Positions 10,511 to 23,169 are shown, counted from the first letter of the stretch. The stretch is DNA of 64,000 bases from Brachycybe producta (GCA_036925085.1 JAUPFP010000061.1:175001-239000); one strand, 5' to 3'. The notes: generated from the sequence alone by a model not told the origin. Made by a program: numbers and translations.

Positions 10511-11055
10511 CCAACCATAAAGCTGGCGACCAGTGCTCGCTGCATCTCACATTGACTGCCACATGCATACTTCCTCAGCCTGAACATCAATGTGCAAGCT
10601 AGACCGAGGAATACTATGGTCAGTTATGGTCACTTTTGTGTATCCGTTCCCTGATTGATGCTTTGAGTTGCTGCTAAGCTTTGAAAAGTTGAATAATTTC
10701 AAAGCTAGCTTCATACTCTGGGGAAGGCAAAAATCTGAAGCTTTGACGTCAATTTTGAAGCTTCGCAGGCTGCTTTGCCGCATAGCAAGGGAGTATAAAC
10801 CAACCCTAAGAAATGCAGAAAATGGTCAGCAAAATGTAATAGTTCATTGTTAGGCTGAGCAGTAAGAATCGTATGTTTGAGGTTTCTATATTTTGATATT
10901 CCTACTTTATAGAAGTGACATATATAACAGCCAATTATGGCACAATAAATATAATCCTTGACTTTTTCCTGTATAATAATTATTTAATTGCTCGTAATAA
11001 GCATGTGATATGCTCATACCATTATTTTGCCAATAAAATTATCTTGTCTTATCTT
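10511..11055. other. No gene seen
   Basis: Possible continuation of the decayed LINE to about 10800, then AT-rich sequence. Nothing further is supportable. Confidence 0.35.
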
Positions 11056-11056
11056 G

Positions 11057-11058
11057 TG

Positions 11059-11146
<88 letters not shown>

Positions 11147-11205
11147 AGATATATATGATATATATATGATATATATGATATATATATATATATATATATA
11201 TATAC
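11057..11205. repeat. (TA)n microsatellite with GATATATAT interruptions
   Basis: Long TA run with a few GATATA interruptions; frames through it are artefacts. Confidence 0.95.
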
Positions 11206-11614
11206 CTATATAATCTCCGGATATGTTTATTATAATTCAGAGAAATATACAAAAGAATATTGAATTGTACAAATTACTCAAGTTGATTAATCAGTAATTT
11301 TTTGACTACAAGAAAGATTTTTCTTGCAATTACGTAAAGAGGGGGGGGGGGGGCGGAAAGCTAATCAGATTTGCGGGAAACATGACAGATTCCGGTTTTA
11401 AATTTAAATTGGCTGTTGACAAGAACTGAACCTCTTTTTCTACTTTTGACCCCGGTTTAAGGTGGCTTTATAAATATCTATTTTGTTATTGTCTTTCCAG
11501 ATAAGGCGTTTGCGACATTATTTTGTTCTTTAGGATGTCGCTTCACCTACCCGCAGTGTCGAGAAAATGAATGTAGATTCTCAAGCCAACGTTTTACAGA
11601 AAATAAAACATTAC

Positions 11615-11755
11615 GAAAAAAGTGTTTTAATAACTAGACTAGTTGGTAATAATGGTAAAAGTTTTTTTCATGTTGATATCTTTATGACAGTTTGAAAAAG
11701 GCGACAATCAATGGAAAATCCAAAAAAACGAGTTCTTTTCAAACTACTATAAAAT
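11615..11755. repeat. Dispersed repeat Y
   Basis: GTGTTTTAATAACTAGACTAG and following (GGTAATAAT, ATGACAGTTTGAAA, CAATGGAAAATCC) recur in inverted orientation at about 61925-62100. Identity of the element is unknown. Confidence 0.55.
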
Positions 11756-11775
11756 GTTTAATTTCTTTAAGATAT

Positions 11776-12429
11776 TGTAACACGCAGTGAACCGTGATCC
11801 TCCCAGAATACATGCCTGGGGAGTGAGTGACTCATACCTGTCCCTCCCTCCTTCTATATTTAAACCAAAGTAGCGGATCAATACTTTTAGGTCCATGTTT
11901 GCTTGGACCTGGTTACACCTCGTAGGTGAACACAGGTCCAAGGTATAAAAGGACCATGCTTCTTTTTGTTCTTGGTCCACTCATTCACTCAACTATTTGT
12001 ACTACGTCAATTATTTCATCCGTATCACATTATGGGCACGTGGACGCACCTTTGATTAATAATGAATTCATTCTTGTATTGTTAATGTTCTAACCAAGAA
12101 TGAATAAAGTGTTTATAATATGAAACTACGTTGTCTTTATGTTCGGTAACTAACCCTTCTCTAGACAGGCCGGAGACACCATAGGGCAAGAAGACATATG
12201 GATCCGTTACGGAGCAGCAAGTCTTCAAGAAGGGAGATGAAACACAATGGCGACCAGAAGTGGATGGTAACCATCCTTCTGAGGAGAACACCCCTACTCA
12301 GGAGGACGACTACAATCCATCACCATCCACCTATTCTGATAGTTGGAATCTTCTCCGTGTGGTTACCACGCGATCAAGGGAAGAGACGAACTACTGGATT
12401 AAAGGTCAGAGAAGTCGCCAACGCTCACA
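11776..12429 (+). mobile_element. Solo LTR-A copy, 654 bp, TSD ATAT
   Basis: Starts TGTAACACGCAG and ends GCTCACA, flanked by ATAT at 11772-11775 and 12430-12433. Core promoter GGTATAAAAGGACC is near 11942, and the poly(A) signal GAATGAATAAAG near 12100. The last 250 bp has an open frame that several copies share in part, with ...PEVDGNHPSEENTPTQEDD and ...VVTTRSRE, but no known domain. The short flanking duplication and absence of internal sequence identify a solo LTR. Confidence 0.82.
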
Positions 12430-12837
12430 ATATTGTCGTGAAAAAACTTTTTATCATAATATTTTACCTTTCTAGTTTTGAAAATACTTTAAATTTATTA
12501 ATAATGTTTTTTAAAAAAAAAAACATTCGCATGACGTTTTTGTGTCCAATTTTTACAACAACAAAAAACGTCTATGGAGCATGGCATTAGCCACTGCAAA
12601 AATGAATATTTATAAAGTCACTTAAGTAGTACAATTTATGACAGTTCAATGACAAATGTAAAAGTCTAATTTCATGATTTCATAAAGCTGAGTTTCATTT
12701 TGTTTTAAGCAATTTTGTATTGTCTACTTGTATGTTGGCATATTGATCTTCATAACGTAATTTTTTGTATAATTCGAATTACGTATAAATTGAAATTTTC
12801 TAAAATTTATAAACTTTTTAAATTTGTGTTAAGAGCC
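12430..12837. other. No gene seen
   Basis: AT-rich unique-looking sequence; no frame, repeat or RNA gene recognised. Confidence 0.45.
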
Positions 12838-13150
12838 TAGATACACTTCCGTCTTGTTGTTTTGAGCAGATGACAACGAGACAAATGAGTGTTCTTATAT
12901 GGTGTTACTAAAACTGCAAGAAATCGCCTCACAATCGCTCAATTAAAATACAGTAAAGCGCAAAATGCAATAAAAAGTATTGTTCTTTACGTGCTCGATT
13001 TATATAATTTTTGAAAAGGTCCTTCTATTTTTAAACAAGGTTCAAAATCGATAGTTTTTTTAACTCCATGTTAAGTCCCTTATGACCAAAAAACCGTCAC
13101 CCAAACATTTGAAGAACTCCCATTAAAAACGACTTAGAACAATCACATAA
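12838..13150. repeat. Dispersed repeat X
   Basis: Begins near GTCTTGTTGTTTTGAGCAGA, followed by TGACAACGAGAC, which can pair with the first bases as a stem. It continues through TCGCCTCACAATCGCTCAAT to AACATTTGAAGAACTCC. Other copies: 25196-25440 (inside an hAT-like element), 42299-42350 (short), and 58590-58746 plus 60317-60470, where the inverted Tc1-like element interrupts it. This copy supplies the uninterrupted site (GTGCTCGATTTATATAATTT). Confidence 0.7.
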
Positions 13151-13348
13151 AAATAAGCACGTGCATTAATCTATTGGCTTCACGTTGTTTTCTTTTTATA
13201 AGCTTAGCACGCGAAATTATTTTTCTATTAATTATTATGTGACTTGAAACCTGGAGAAAATACGTTAAAAAACCATTTATCAATCAAAAACGATCGCAGC
13301 GCCTACATTTGGAGAAATTTTGAACTAAATGCTTTATCTATGCTCTTA

Positions 13349-13745
13349 ATGTCTATGCTGTATGCCCTTCAGATTTTAGTCTTAATATCTTTAATCGAAT
13401 GCTAGAAGGCTATTGCCCTAAACCTACTTCAAGGAAACTTTGCAGGGCATTATATTTGGGTAGGGGTGACCACTCTAACAAAGTTGGAGAGATTTTTGCA
13501 CGAACAGATTCTTATTACTGGTCATTTGTTCCTAGGGCGATTCGACAATGGAACTCGCTTGCCGGCGATTTTGTGCAGGGAAAATGTATTTTATGGGAGT
13601 CATAATTTTGTTTTGTTTTGACAATGCATATATTTGCAGCATAATAAAAAAATTATTGAAATTGTTGTTGGGTTTATATCAATAGGGTTTTATATTTTCT
13701 GGTTTTGACAATGCATTTTCTATGCTGCACTTTTTCAAATCAAAT
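13349..13745 (+). mobile_element. LINE1 3' fragment
   Basis: Plus-strand copy of the last ~70 codons of LINE1 ORF2 (open at 13399-13605: CPKPTSRKLCRALYLGRGDH ... AIRQWNSLAGDF) plus the 3' UTR and a TCAAA repeat tail at 13731-13751. Severely 5'-truncated. Confidence 0.85.
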
Positions 13746-13751
13746 CAAATG

Positions 13752-14229
13752 TAAAAGTAAATTATTGCTTTTAATTAAGCATAGTTCTTTCTCGGGGTTT
13801 AACTTTGCAATTTACACATAACCTGTCAATTTTATATTTAATCCTACTATATACTACGAGTGTGTTTTCAGGTTAATTAGTTTGAGATATTGTCAATCAC
13901 AATTTCAAAAGATAGGAGCAAATGAATGCAACTTTCTTTTATGTGCTTTAGATAAACGCATGAACAGAATTGTTTTCTGAAGACAATCATGTTTTTTTTC
14001 CTTTTCTTACTGTTTACTTTTTTTTCTTTTTGTTTTGTTTCTTAATTAAAATTTTAATTGAACTTAATTTTAATTTATTTATTTAACCGTTTTTGTTTGT
14101 TTTCTTAGTGTAATTAATTAAATGAACCTAAAAAAGCAAGTAAGCGCAACAGATTAAATTTTTATTGTGGAATCTATAAATTTCATTTGCTGTAAACAAA
14201 AGTGCCTTAACAATTCAAAACTGGAATTC
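13752..14229. other. No gene seen
   Basis: AT-rich DNA with poly-T runs; nothing recognised. Confidence 0.45.
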
Positions 14230-14238
14230 AATTCATGT

Positions 14239-14239
14239 T

Positions 14240-14272
<33 letters not shown>
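14239..14272. repeat. (CA)n microsatellite
   Basis: About 17 CA units. Confidence 0.95.
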
Positions 14273-14274
<2 letters not shown>

Positions 14275-14501
14275 GTTCTTAATATATATTTGTAAAAAAA
14301 AATTATAATAAAAACTGATACTTGTTTAACTGTTTTAATGGAGACAAATGTTCTGAGAGAAAGAGGCGGTTTCAAGTAAAACGAATTGAATGAACACGTA
14401 TTTCCCATTTACTTTCTCTTTAGCTATTTATTTACCTCTGTGATGATTTTCCGAATCTAATGGTTTTGTAGTGTGTTTTAATGTTTTATTTACATATATT
14501 T

Positions 14502-14503
<2 letters not shown>

Positions 14504-14566
<63 letters not shown>

Positions 14567-14643
14567 TACAAAGAGAATAAAGAATATAAATAAAATATAT
14601 ATATATATATATATTTTATTTATATTCTTTATTCTCTTTGTAG
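14504..14643. repeat. (TA)n plus a ~32-bp-arm palindrome
   Basis: After a TA run, ACAAAGAGAATAAAGAATAT (from about 14568) is mirrored by ATATTCTTTATTCTCTTTGT ending about 14641, with a TA loop between. It could extrude as a cruciform. Confidence 0.85.
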
Positions 14644-14845
14644 ATTTTGGCGGCTAAGTAAATAGACAAAAACAGAGAAACGAGGTTTATTTTCATTTTC
14701 ATTAATACTAAAGCAAAAGCAGATGGGATTTGATTGCTAATTGATGCAGACTGATGGATAGTGAGGCTTCTTATTCAGAAATAAAGGTTAGTAATATATT
14801 GCATATATACTTAATACAAGGATCTTTTTTAGGTCTTTTGAAGAG

Positions 14846-14860
14846 AAAATTTATAATGAG

Positions 14861-14920
<60 letters not shown>

Positions 14921-14945
14921 CTCATTATAAATTTTATATATATAT

Positions 14946-15001
<56 letters not shown>
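14846..15001. repeat. (TA)n inside an 18-bp perfect inverted repeat
   Basis: AAAATTTATAATGAGCTG at 14846-14863 and its exact complement CAGCTCATTATAAATTTT ending near 14935 enclose a TA run; further TA tracts follow to 15001. Confidence 0.88.
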
Positions 15002-15003
<2 letters not shown>

Positions 15004-15418
15004 CATCGTTAGATAGAAAGTTTTACCTTAGAGGCTCTTTGTTTTCCCATTTTTCGTAATTTTATATAGGAAGAAAAGGGCTTCTTGGTTGGTTTTTCTC
15101 TATTCGTCGGCCCCTCAGGCCCCTTCTAAGTACATTTGAATTACAGCAAAGATGGTTACACATATGGGAAACATCCTTTTGTTGTATTGGCATTGTGCAC
15201 ACCTTATCGATTTATAACCAAAATATATTAGTCTTTTCTCTTTCAAGTTCCTCTTTTTTCTGTGTGTGTGTGTTAGATGGTGAAAACCAATTTTTAAAGG
15301 TCATATACCATCATCAGTTATGTCAACGTTATTCTCACATGTTGCAATTTATTTTGCATAATTTTTTTTCTGAGAATATACAGAGTGTCTAATATGACGA
15401 GATTTATAGAATAGAGAT

Positions 15419-15430
15419 AGAAAAAAAGAA

Positions 15431-15511
<81 letters not shown>

Positions 15512-15512
15512 T

Positions 15513-15579
<67 letters not shown>

Positions 15580-15590
15580 AAGAGAGAGAA
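15419..15590. repeat. (GA)n compound microsatellite
   Basis: GAGA tract with AAAG and GATA interruptions, purine-rich on the plus strand; serine/leucine frames on the other strand are artefacts. Confidence 0.93.
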
Positions 15591-15599
15591 ATTATTAGA

Positions 15600-16436
15600 C
15601 GACACAAATTGACAAAAGTATGACATTAAATGATCAAACATCTTTGAATGGGAATGGTTTTACCACGTATCTTTTAAGCTGCGATTCAGTTAAGTTTCTT
15701 TTAACAAAATCAATAGAATCTTGTTTAATTCTAGATAGCCTTGTTTTGTTTACACCCTGTAATAATCCAATGCTTGTTATAGTATGACATATTAAGTCAC
15801 GCAAAGCAAAAGGTGTCTTAAATAAGAAATTTGTTTTACTATATATGTAGCTAATATGTGGAATGTGTTATAAAACTTATAACATCAGTAAGAATCTATT
15901 TGTTTCAATGCTATTCTGAAAGTAAATTTACTGGAAAAAAATGTACAGTTGAGTTACAACTAAAGGTAGAGATAATCACTAATCTAGCAGATGTCTTAAG
16001 CGGCAATCACACTAGCAATATTTACAACACAATTCACTGCAATGTACCATTGAATTAATTGCAAATGTGATAATACTGTTGTAAAATTTGCAGGCGTTTC
16101 TTGAACTGTGGTTTTTAGACAACGCTTACGTTCGTTTTTCGTATAAAATTGTGCAAGATTCACAGCAATATTTGACTTATTTATTGCGCCAAATCTTGCG
16201 ATAAAAAATAACCATTGTGATCTGTCTTTTAAGTAACTTTTTTCTTATTTATTTTTTTCCTTGTTGGTTTAAAAATAGAAAAATAAAATCTAAATGATTT
16301 TTAGATCAAATTTATTGAAAAGTAAATTTAAGTTGTATTCATCCTGATGTTAGGCAATCACTGATAGCAGATGTCTATATGAATATGTTTTTCTTATTTA
16401 ACTAAAAATAAAAGACAAAAAAAAAAACCTCCAGAG
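15600..16436. other. No gene seen
   Basis: AT-rich sequence without recognisable frames. AATCACTGATAGCAGATGTCT near 16350 and a variant near 15985 hint at an old dispersed repeat. Confidence 0.4.
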
Positions 16437-17075
16437 TGTAAACCTCAGTGATTCACGTTCCACCCGGAATGCTAGCCTGGGGGTGCGTGACTAATCTTTG
16501 TCCCTCTCTCTGTCTAAATTTAAACCTAATTAGCAGATTAATACCTTTAGAACCATGGTCACTTGGACCTGGTTACACCTCGTGTACACAGATCCAAGGT
16601 ATAAAAGGACCATGTTCCTCATTGTTCCTCGTCCACTCTTTCGCTCACCTTTTTGTACTACGTCGATTCTAATCCGTATCACATCATGACACACCTTTGA
16701 TTAACGAAATTCATTCTTGTAATGTTAAAGTTTCTAGCCAAGAATGAATAAAGTGTTTACAATATGAACCTGCGTTGTCTTTATGTTTGGTAACTAACCC
16801 TTCTCTGGACAGGCCGGAGACACCTGAGGGCAAGAAAGCATACGGATCCCTTACAGGAGCGACGAGTCTTTAAGAAAGGAAGATGAAACACCACGACAAC
16901 CAGAAGTGGATGGTAACCATCCTTCTGAGAGATTACACATCTACTCAGGAGGACGTCTACAATCCATCACCAACTGCCTACTCTGGTAGCTCCAATCTTC
17001 CTCATGTGGTTACCACGCGATCGAGGGAAAAAAACGAGTTACAGAAAAAGGGTCAAGAAGTCATATGCACTCTCA
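16437..17075 (+). mobile_element. Solo LTR-A copy, 639 bp
   Basis: Begins TGTAAACCTCAG and ends near CACTCTCA; promoter GGTATAAAAGGACC near 16599 and GAATGAATAAAG near 16742 are intact. Flanks AGAG (16433-16436) and AAAG (17076-17079) match at three of four bases, so the duplication is decayed or the right boundary is off by a base or two. Confidence 0.75.
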
Positions 17076-17079
17076 AAAG

Positions 17080-19900
17080 TGTCTTCAGACTTTTTTTTAT
17101 ATTGCTGTAAATCATTAGATAATTTTTAATTTTGTTTTCTACTTCTTCTTGTTAAATTAGTTTTTGTTGCATTTCCTATTGAATACTCATCAAATGACTT
17201 TGCAACAAATCTAGTTTTTTTAAAGTAAAATTGTTAAAAAAAAACCTTTTCTTTTCTTAATTGAGTATTTATTTCGTATATCTGGAAGATAAATAGATTT
17301 TTCATGTATGTACTTTACATGAAGTAACTGTTAAATTTAATTCCTTTTTTTTTTGTTTCATTACAATTTCTGCTGACTCTTTTGAATAGATTTAGAGGTT
17401 TGTGTCATTGACTTTTTTTTGGCACCTCAGTCAGTTGCTCTAAAGTTAAGCTTATCACGAGTAAAACAGAAATTCCTTTTTTTTTCGTTTTTAAAAGTAC
17501 TTATCTAAGCAATTTTGACGACTCTCTTCTTTATCATCTTCTGATACCTAAGTCTAGTCTCGTATTTTCTGCACACTTGATTATTTGTTACCAAACACAC
17601 AAGTGTTAGCTCAGGCTCAGCATTTTTTTTTCTTCTTCTTGTTACAGTTTTTTTGTTGTTGTTGTTTTTGAAGAAAAATGTCATTTTCTACTTTTATATC
17701 TTTAGGTAGATTGTTACATGATGTGATGGTGTTTGTAAACTGTTTGCATTTTTGTATTATTATTTTTGCCAGTTGTTTGGTTAAGCACTTTTTTGATGAA
17801 ATTAAATTTTTCTGAAAGGGTAGGATAGGAGGGTGGGTGGGTGAGTGTGTGATAGAATAAAGAAGGTGAAATGATGTTTAAATTATGGATTTTTGAGAGT
17901 AGTAGTCACACAAACAAGCTTTCACTTCTTGTTAATTGGTGGACTGTATAATTTAGTATGTTTTTTTGAAAATAGCTGGAATAATTAGTGTCTAGGCTTT
18001 CTCTCTCTCTCTCACACAAATACTCCCTATCTTCTTTCTATATATTTCTGTGACAACCCTTTTTCTGTTCATGTTGTTGTGTGATTTGTGCATAACACTC
18101 ATCTCACTTCCCCTCCCCCCATCCCCATCCCCCTTTATGCATTCCAACTTGTGTGTGGAGATTGCATTTTTGTAGATGAAAATGATGGCTTTGTTAATTT
18201 TCACAACCAAAACTATTCCTGTTTGTAATTTTCATATATACAGTATAAATTGTGCAGGTCTATATAGAAGAGGATTTATGAGTGCACCTAGTTCAAAATT
18301 GAACAATTAAAACAACTATGGAACATTTTTCAAATTAAGAGTAGCAGCAACTACTGCAACAAACAAAAAACTCCCGTCCAAGTGGAAAGTCAGTTATACT
18401 GCACAGTTACCATACAATGTACAAAATCACAAATTTGGAATTAAATCTTCACACTTAATGCTTTTCTAGAACTCGATAAAAAATGTCTCTGAAAAAAACA
18501 TCCGAAAGCATAAACTCCACTTAATAAATTGAAAATTTATAATAGGCTGCCAATGGTATGATGAAAAACTCAGAATCAAGGTCAAAGTATTATTTACAAA
18601 CTATCATTTCAGAGTTTAAATTACAAAAAAAATCTGAAATAATATTGCAAACAATATTTCAGAAAACTCTGAAAATTTAAATAGAACTCTAAAAATTCAT
18701 AACGAAGAAAAAGAAACAAAAGTCACAATTTGTAGCTAGATGGTGCTGAATTACATAAGAGTAATTGTAATTTTCAGAAGCTTTTTTCAGAGTTGTTTTT
18801 ATCGAGCTCTAAAAAGGCTTTTGCTGTCGCGGTTTAGGCAGTGTATAGATTGCCTGAAAGAATAATGGGTAAATTGATGTCAACAGAGTAACTGTGAGTG
18901 ACAATTATGATTATATCATCAAAATGACTGGTTTACTAGTATATTTTTTTCATTTTTTCTACCATTCAATAGAGAGACTAGCATCTCTGTTAAGTAAAAA
19001 CTTTAGCTTCTAATCAAATCTTTTTTTTTATTGAGACAATAGTGATATTGGGTGCTTTGATAATGTCACTTTATGTACATTACTTGTTTTTTTTTTAAGT
19101 ATTCTGCGCTTTGTCCTTTGTCCCTTATGTAGATTTACAACTAAATTAGTGTTTTTTTTTGTTGCAATATTCGGTCAATCTATAGAATGACTGATTTTTT
19201 CACTTTGACGGACAACAGGAACATTATTTTACATGGTGACTTGGTTTTGGTAATTCTGCTGCTGTTTGAGACCTTTTTGTTCTATTTGAAGGCAAAAAAT
19301 CGGTTAAATTTGTAACAGGTTTTAACAATCTTCCTTTATGTGTAGTTAAAAATGAAATTCTTAAGACGGATCATAAGAAAAGTTTATTAAAATGTACAAT
19401 ACGAGTGCATATTATAAGATATGAAGAGAAAAAAATCATATTAATAATCTTATTAATTTTACTTTCGCAATGACAATATTAGATAATTATGAAGAAAAAC
19501 TCAAAATGAAAAGTATAATAATTTTTTTTTTCTTCTTAAAAATGTTGTATAGGTTACCGCACTGTAATTTAAAGCCTGTGACGTCAGAGGGGTTGACTAA
19601 AATTTTAGGCCTGCAAGTGTCATTTTGTCTGCTAAAAAAGGAGGATATTAATAAAAAGAATTCAAGAAGCCCTTTTGTTTTAAACTGTTGAAAACTTTTT
19701 CTATTATCTCTCTTATCTATCAGGTAAAAATGGCATAGGAGTTCCTTTTCCATGAAGACCAGGGTTGGAAGCGGAGACTAGATATGCTTCTAGTTAATGT
19801 GGGTTGGGGTATTATAATTTTGAGTCGACTGAATAAGCGCCAAATTTAACAAACCTCCAAACTGAATAACCACTGAATTTTTTTCTCTTCAGTTTGTTAA
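17080..19900. other. Long gene-free AT-rich tract
   Basis: No exon, RNA gene or transposon end recognised in about 2.8 kb. Features are poly-T runs, a short CTCT/CACA run at 17998-18016, and short inverted repeats near 18590-18700 (TCAGAGTTTAAATT against AAACTCTGAAAATTT). It could be intron or 3' UTR of an unseen gene. Confidence 0.4.
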
Positions 19901-19917
19901 TCAGAATAAGGAAAATT

Positions 19918-20158
19918 AGGGAGATTTTTGCTAGGACAGATTCATATTATTGGTCTTTGTTTTCCTAGAGTTATACGACTTCCTGAGGAAGTGGTGAATG
20001 GAGATAATTTTGTTTAGTGGGATTGACAATTGTATATTCGTTTTGTTTTTATATATGTGCTTGACAATGCTTAATGTTGCATGTAGACTTTTATGTCCCT
20101 CTGCCATAGGCCTATTTGGCTGCTAGCAGAGTACTAATTGTAATTGTAATTGTAAATT
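19918..20158 (+). mobile_element. LINE2 3' fragment
   Basis: Reads GAGATTTTTGCTAGGACAGA (IFARTDSYYW-like) through the end of ORF2, the 3' UTR with CTCTGCCATAGGCCTATTTG, and a tail of four AATTGT hexamers at about 20135-20156. It sits inside another AT-rich sequence ending TATAGGCGCC. Confidence 0.78.
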
Positions 20159-20374
20159 GGAGCTTATTTAGTTTGCCATTTGTTTTGCCGTTTATTCAGT
20201 TTGGTGCTTATGTATAGGCGCCATCAAATTTTTTTCTCCAGCACACACTCGGACCTCATCAGTTTCCTCCACTTAATGTGGGGAGAAATTAATAAGGAAT
20301 AAAATAAATTAATTAATCAACAAATGAAGCGTTAATTTTTACTCAAATTTGAGTATATAATATATAAACACTTT

Positions 20375-20790
20375 TTTTATCAATTCAATTCATCTGAGTA
20401 CACCTGCAATCAGCTTAAAAGCCACAAATGATTGTCACTCAGGTAAAACAGGACAATCATTATTAAATTGAAATCGTCCTAACAGACAACTATCAACTGG
20501 AAGAAAATTTCATAGTCTAATAGCATTTGGAGAAAAAATACCCAAAATATGCATCAGTTCTAGCCATTGATTATTTTAAAGTTTTTGAATGTCCGCCCGT
20601 GTCTTTCCTTACGAGGATGTATTTTCAGTAAGTCATTAAGTAGGACCATATTATCATCTGCCAGTCCGAAAAAAAGCAAGGCTTTGGTCATTTCTTTGGC
20701 CTGCTAATGATTTCCATTTTAGTTCCTGAAGCATAGAAGATACACTGTCCTTTCACAAGTCTTGCAGCCCTACACTGTACCGTCAACATA
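20375..20790 (-). mobile_element. LINE3 (CR1-type) 3' fragment
   Basis: Third LINE family, also at 51885-53140 and 62335-64000. The tail is AATTGA hexamers (20378-20390), then GTACACCTGCAATCAGCTTA. The minus strand carries the decayed end of ORF2, including GTCAAGACTTGTGAAAGGAC-like RAARLVKGQ sequence near 20760. Confidence 0.7.
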
Positions 20791-22270
20791 CAACTAATTT
20801 CCAAAAAATACATAACTATTAAAATGAAATCAATTTTGTGACATTTACATGTAAGTTGAAGATGAAAGATTTCAGGTGAAGTGGCAAATTGGAGTTTAAA
20901 ATGCATTTCATTTTATAGATTTAATGTATATTTAGATACTTAAGCTCATTTGTAGCTGGTCAGAAAGTGATGTCATCATCACATGATATCCATCAACCAA
21001 TAGGAATTTTAAAAATGGTATTACATGCAAATAATTATCTTATCAAGGTCACATGACATTGACCTTGTGTATTAAAATAAATTCATTGAGGTGCTTGGAA
21101 CTCATTTTATGTGAACCTGAAAAGCTGAGCTGTTTTGTTGAAGATGGCTAAACACAATTAGCTGAAACCCAAATCATCTTTATTTTCAGCTAGTACTGCT
21201 TCAATACAGGAAATTCATCTTCAGCTCACTAGTAAACGCGCCTTAAGGATTTGTGCGAGATAGATAGATCTAATTTTTGCAAATCCCTTCGAGGCCACAA
21301 GCTTCAAGTTACAGTGCGGCAACTATACATTGAAGTTTTAGTTTGAATAGAATGACTGAAAAATGAACTTATTACAAGTTTGACTGGACACAAAATTACA
21401 CACACATAAAACAACAGACTCTTAAAATACAAAATACACAAGAACAAAGAGAATAGAAAAATCTTCAGTCTTTTTTTTTTCTTTTTGTCTTTTTAGATTA
21501 GACTTTGGAGCTTCAGTGGATGTTTTAGATTAAGCTTTTTTTTTGGGATTTTTTTTTTGTTAGTCGATATTCAATTTTATGTCGTGTCGTGTCGTGTTGT
21601 GTACGTGATTCATTCATAAATAGTTTTCAAAGAGACAAAACACAAAAGCAACACAGCTGCAGCAAGTGGCTAATCTGTCATGGTGTGCGTTTGTAAGTCC
21701 TCTTTTTTTTTTCCTGTTTTAATTAATTTGAGCTGTTTGACAACAAATCTGGAGTTCTTGAAACAAATTGTCACGTAAAACAATTTTAACACAAAAACAT
21801 CCAATGAAGCTTAAAACTGTTTCAATACTAGCTAAAAGTGAAGAGAATTAAATCACATTGGAAATTGAAGTGGACACAAAAATAAATTCCCCCCCCCAAA
21901 AAAAATCGAAGAATTTATTTGGAAAATGTGTTCTTGCTTTAAAAAAAGATTTGCCAGCATTTTTGTTGTTTTTTTTCACAGAAATTTGTAAATCAGAAAT
22001 CTATAGAAGAATTTGGGAATGCAATTGGAAACTAAAGAAAAAGCCATTATCTGTAAAGAAAACAGAAAAAGTAACCCACAGAGGATGTGGCTTCTGTAAA
22101 GAAAACTTGTCTGGAAACCAGAGTAGCTCCACCTACCCTTCTTAAGAAGCAATCATATAATACAAGCATGTCAAACTCGCGGCCCACCACGAATATCTAT
22201 GCGTCCCAGCCAATATAACGATATGTAAGAAAAGTTTTAATAAAAATTATATAGCGTAATTTTTAACATT
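20790..22270. other. No gene seen
   Basis: AT-rich DNA with poly-T runs and a short GTGTC tandem near 21580. The frame at 21858-22145 has no recognisable domain. Confidence 0.4.
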
Positions 22271-22275
22271 TCTAA

Positions 22276-22312
22276 CTAGTGGGGTAACCCGTCATGTATG
22301 ACGGGACATTCC
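22276..22312 (-). mobile_element. Helitron-like 3' terminus
   Basis: Read on the minus strand: the hairpin CCCGTCATACATGACGGG, then TTACCCCA, then CTAG followed by T. A GC-rich hairpin about 8 nt before CTRR with a following T is the Helitron 3'-end signature. Four other copies share it (34736, 43069, 44951, 46150). Confidence 0.6.
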
Positions 22313-22404
22313 AGTTTAACTATTTTATTCAAATACTGAAGGTCACTCAATGAAGGACGTTTCCTTCTCCCCTCTCCCCCACCGCCCTCACATGTGTTTG
22401 CTGA

Positions 22405-23165
22405 AGGGTAGTACACACCGGGATTCCTTGTTGCGATACATTGTTGCGGGGCTGAATCGCGGCTGAATCTCGTCTGTTGCGATTCTGTCCCGCAGCATTG
22501 TTGAAATATTTCGGGGCTGAATCGCATCAGCTCAGATTCATGTTTTTTGAGTCCCATCGAAATAGGAAACATTTCAACATTGTTGCGGGGCATTTCATGG
22601 TGTGGACGTCTTTTGGAACATGAACTCAAAGGGCTCAGTTTGCTTTTAATTATTAAAGACGTCTTTAATAATTAAAAGCAAACTCTGAGCCCTTTGAGTC
22701 TTTCTCAGTGGTCCACGTCGTTTTTTAAGTCTAGTACTAGACTTAAAAAAAAAAGATGTGGACCACAGAAAATATTGTTAAACTAATTGAGGACATTTTG
22801 TATAAATTGTGTTTGTGGGAAGTTATGGTCTTCATACTACAAAGGCAAATAAAAGAAATGAAATTTAGAAATCCTGCCCCATCTTCCAATTTCAGGGTGT
22901 CCAAAAGGCTTAAACCGAATGTGCTCTCAGCTGAGAAGAGCTTGTGTGCCCACCACCGTTTCTGCTTTATTTGCCCCTCTTTATGATTCACCGTGTAAGC
23001 CCATATTGCAAGGGCCGCTTCCGCTGGTAATATTTACATGGTGAAAGCCAGAAGGATGAAGAGAAACTGAGTGTAGGTGTGGACACGGAACAATGTTGCG
23101 GGTCTGAATCGTGTCAGTTGCGATTCTGCCCCGCAACATTGAATCGGAGCAGCCGTGAACTTCAT
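22405..23165. mobile_element. Palindrome-rich element with MADF-like fragment, possibly PIF/Harbinger-derived
   Basis: Both sides contain diverged, inverted copies of a GTTGCGGGGCTGAATCG motif (22440-22580 and 23090-23145), as in terminal inverted repeats, and the plus strand at 22756-22880 reads WTTENIVKLIEDILYKLCLW, the beginning of a MADF (Myb/SANT-like) domain as found beside Harbinger transposases. No transposase is present and the target duplication is not resolved. A host MADF pseudogene fragment is the alternative. Confidence 0.4.
22624..22699. repeat. Near-perfect palindrome
   Basis: ACTCAAAGGGCTCAG... runs to the centre AAAGACGTCTTT and back out to ...CCCTTTGAGT; arms are about 37 bp with one 2-nt indel. 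A second palindrome follows at 22708-22766 (GTGGTCCACGTC against GATGTGGACCAC). Confidence 0.9.
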
Positions 23166-23169
23166 GCTA

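Noticed and set aside
12198-12590. Frames at the 3' end of LTR-A copies (VVTTRSRE)
   Set aside because: They lie inside the LTR, upstream of the element boundary set by the target duplication, and are not conserved in frame between copies.
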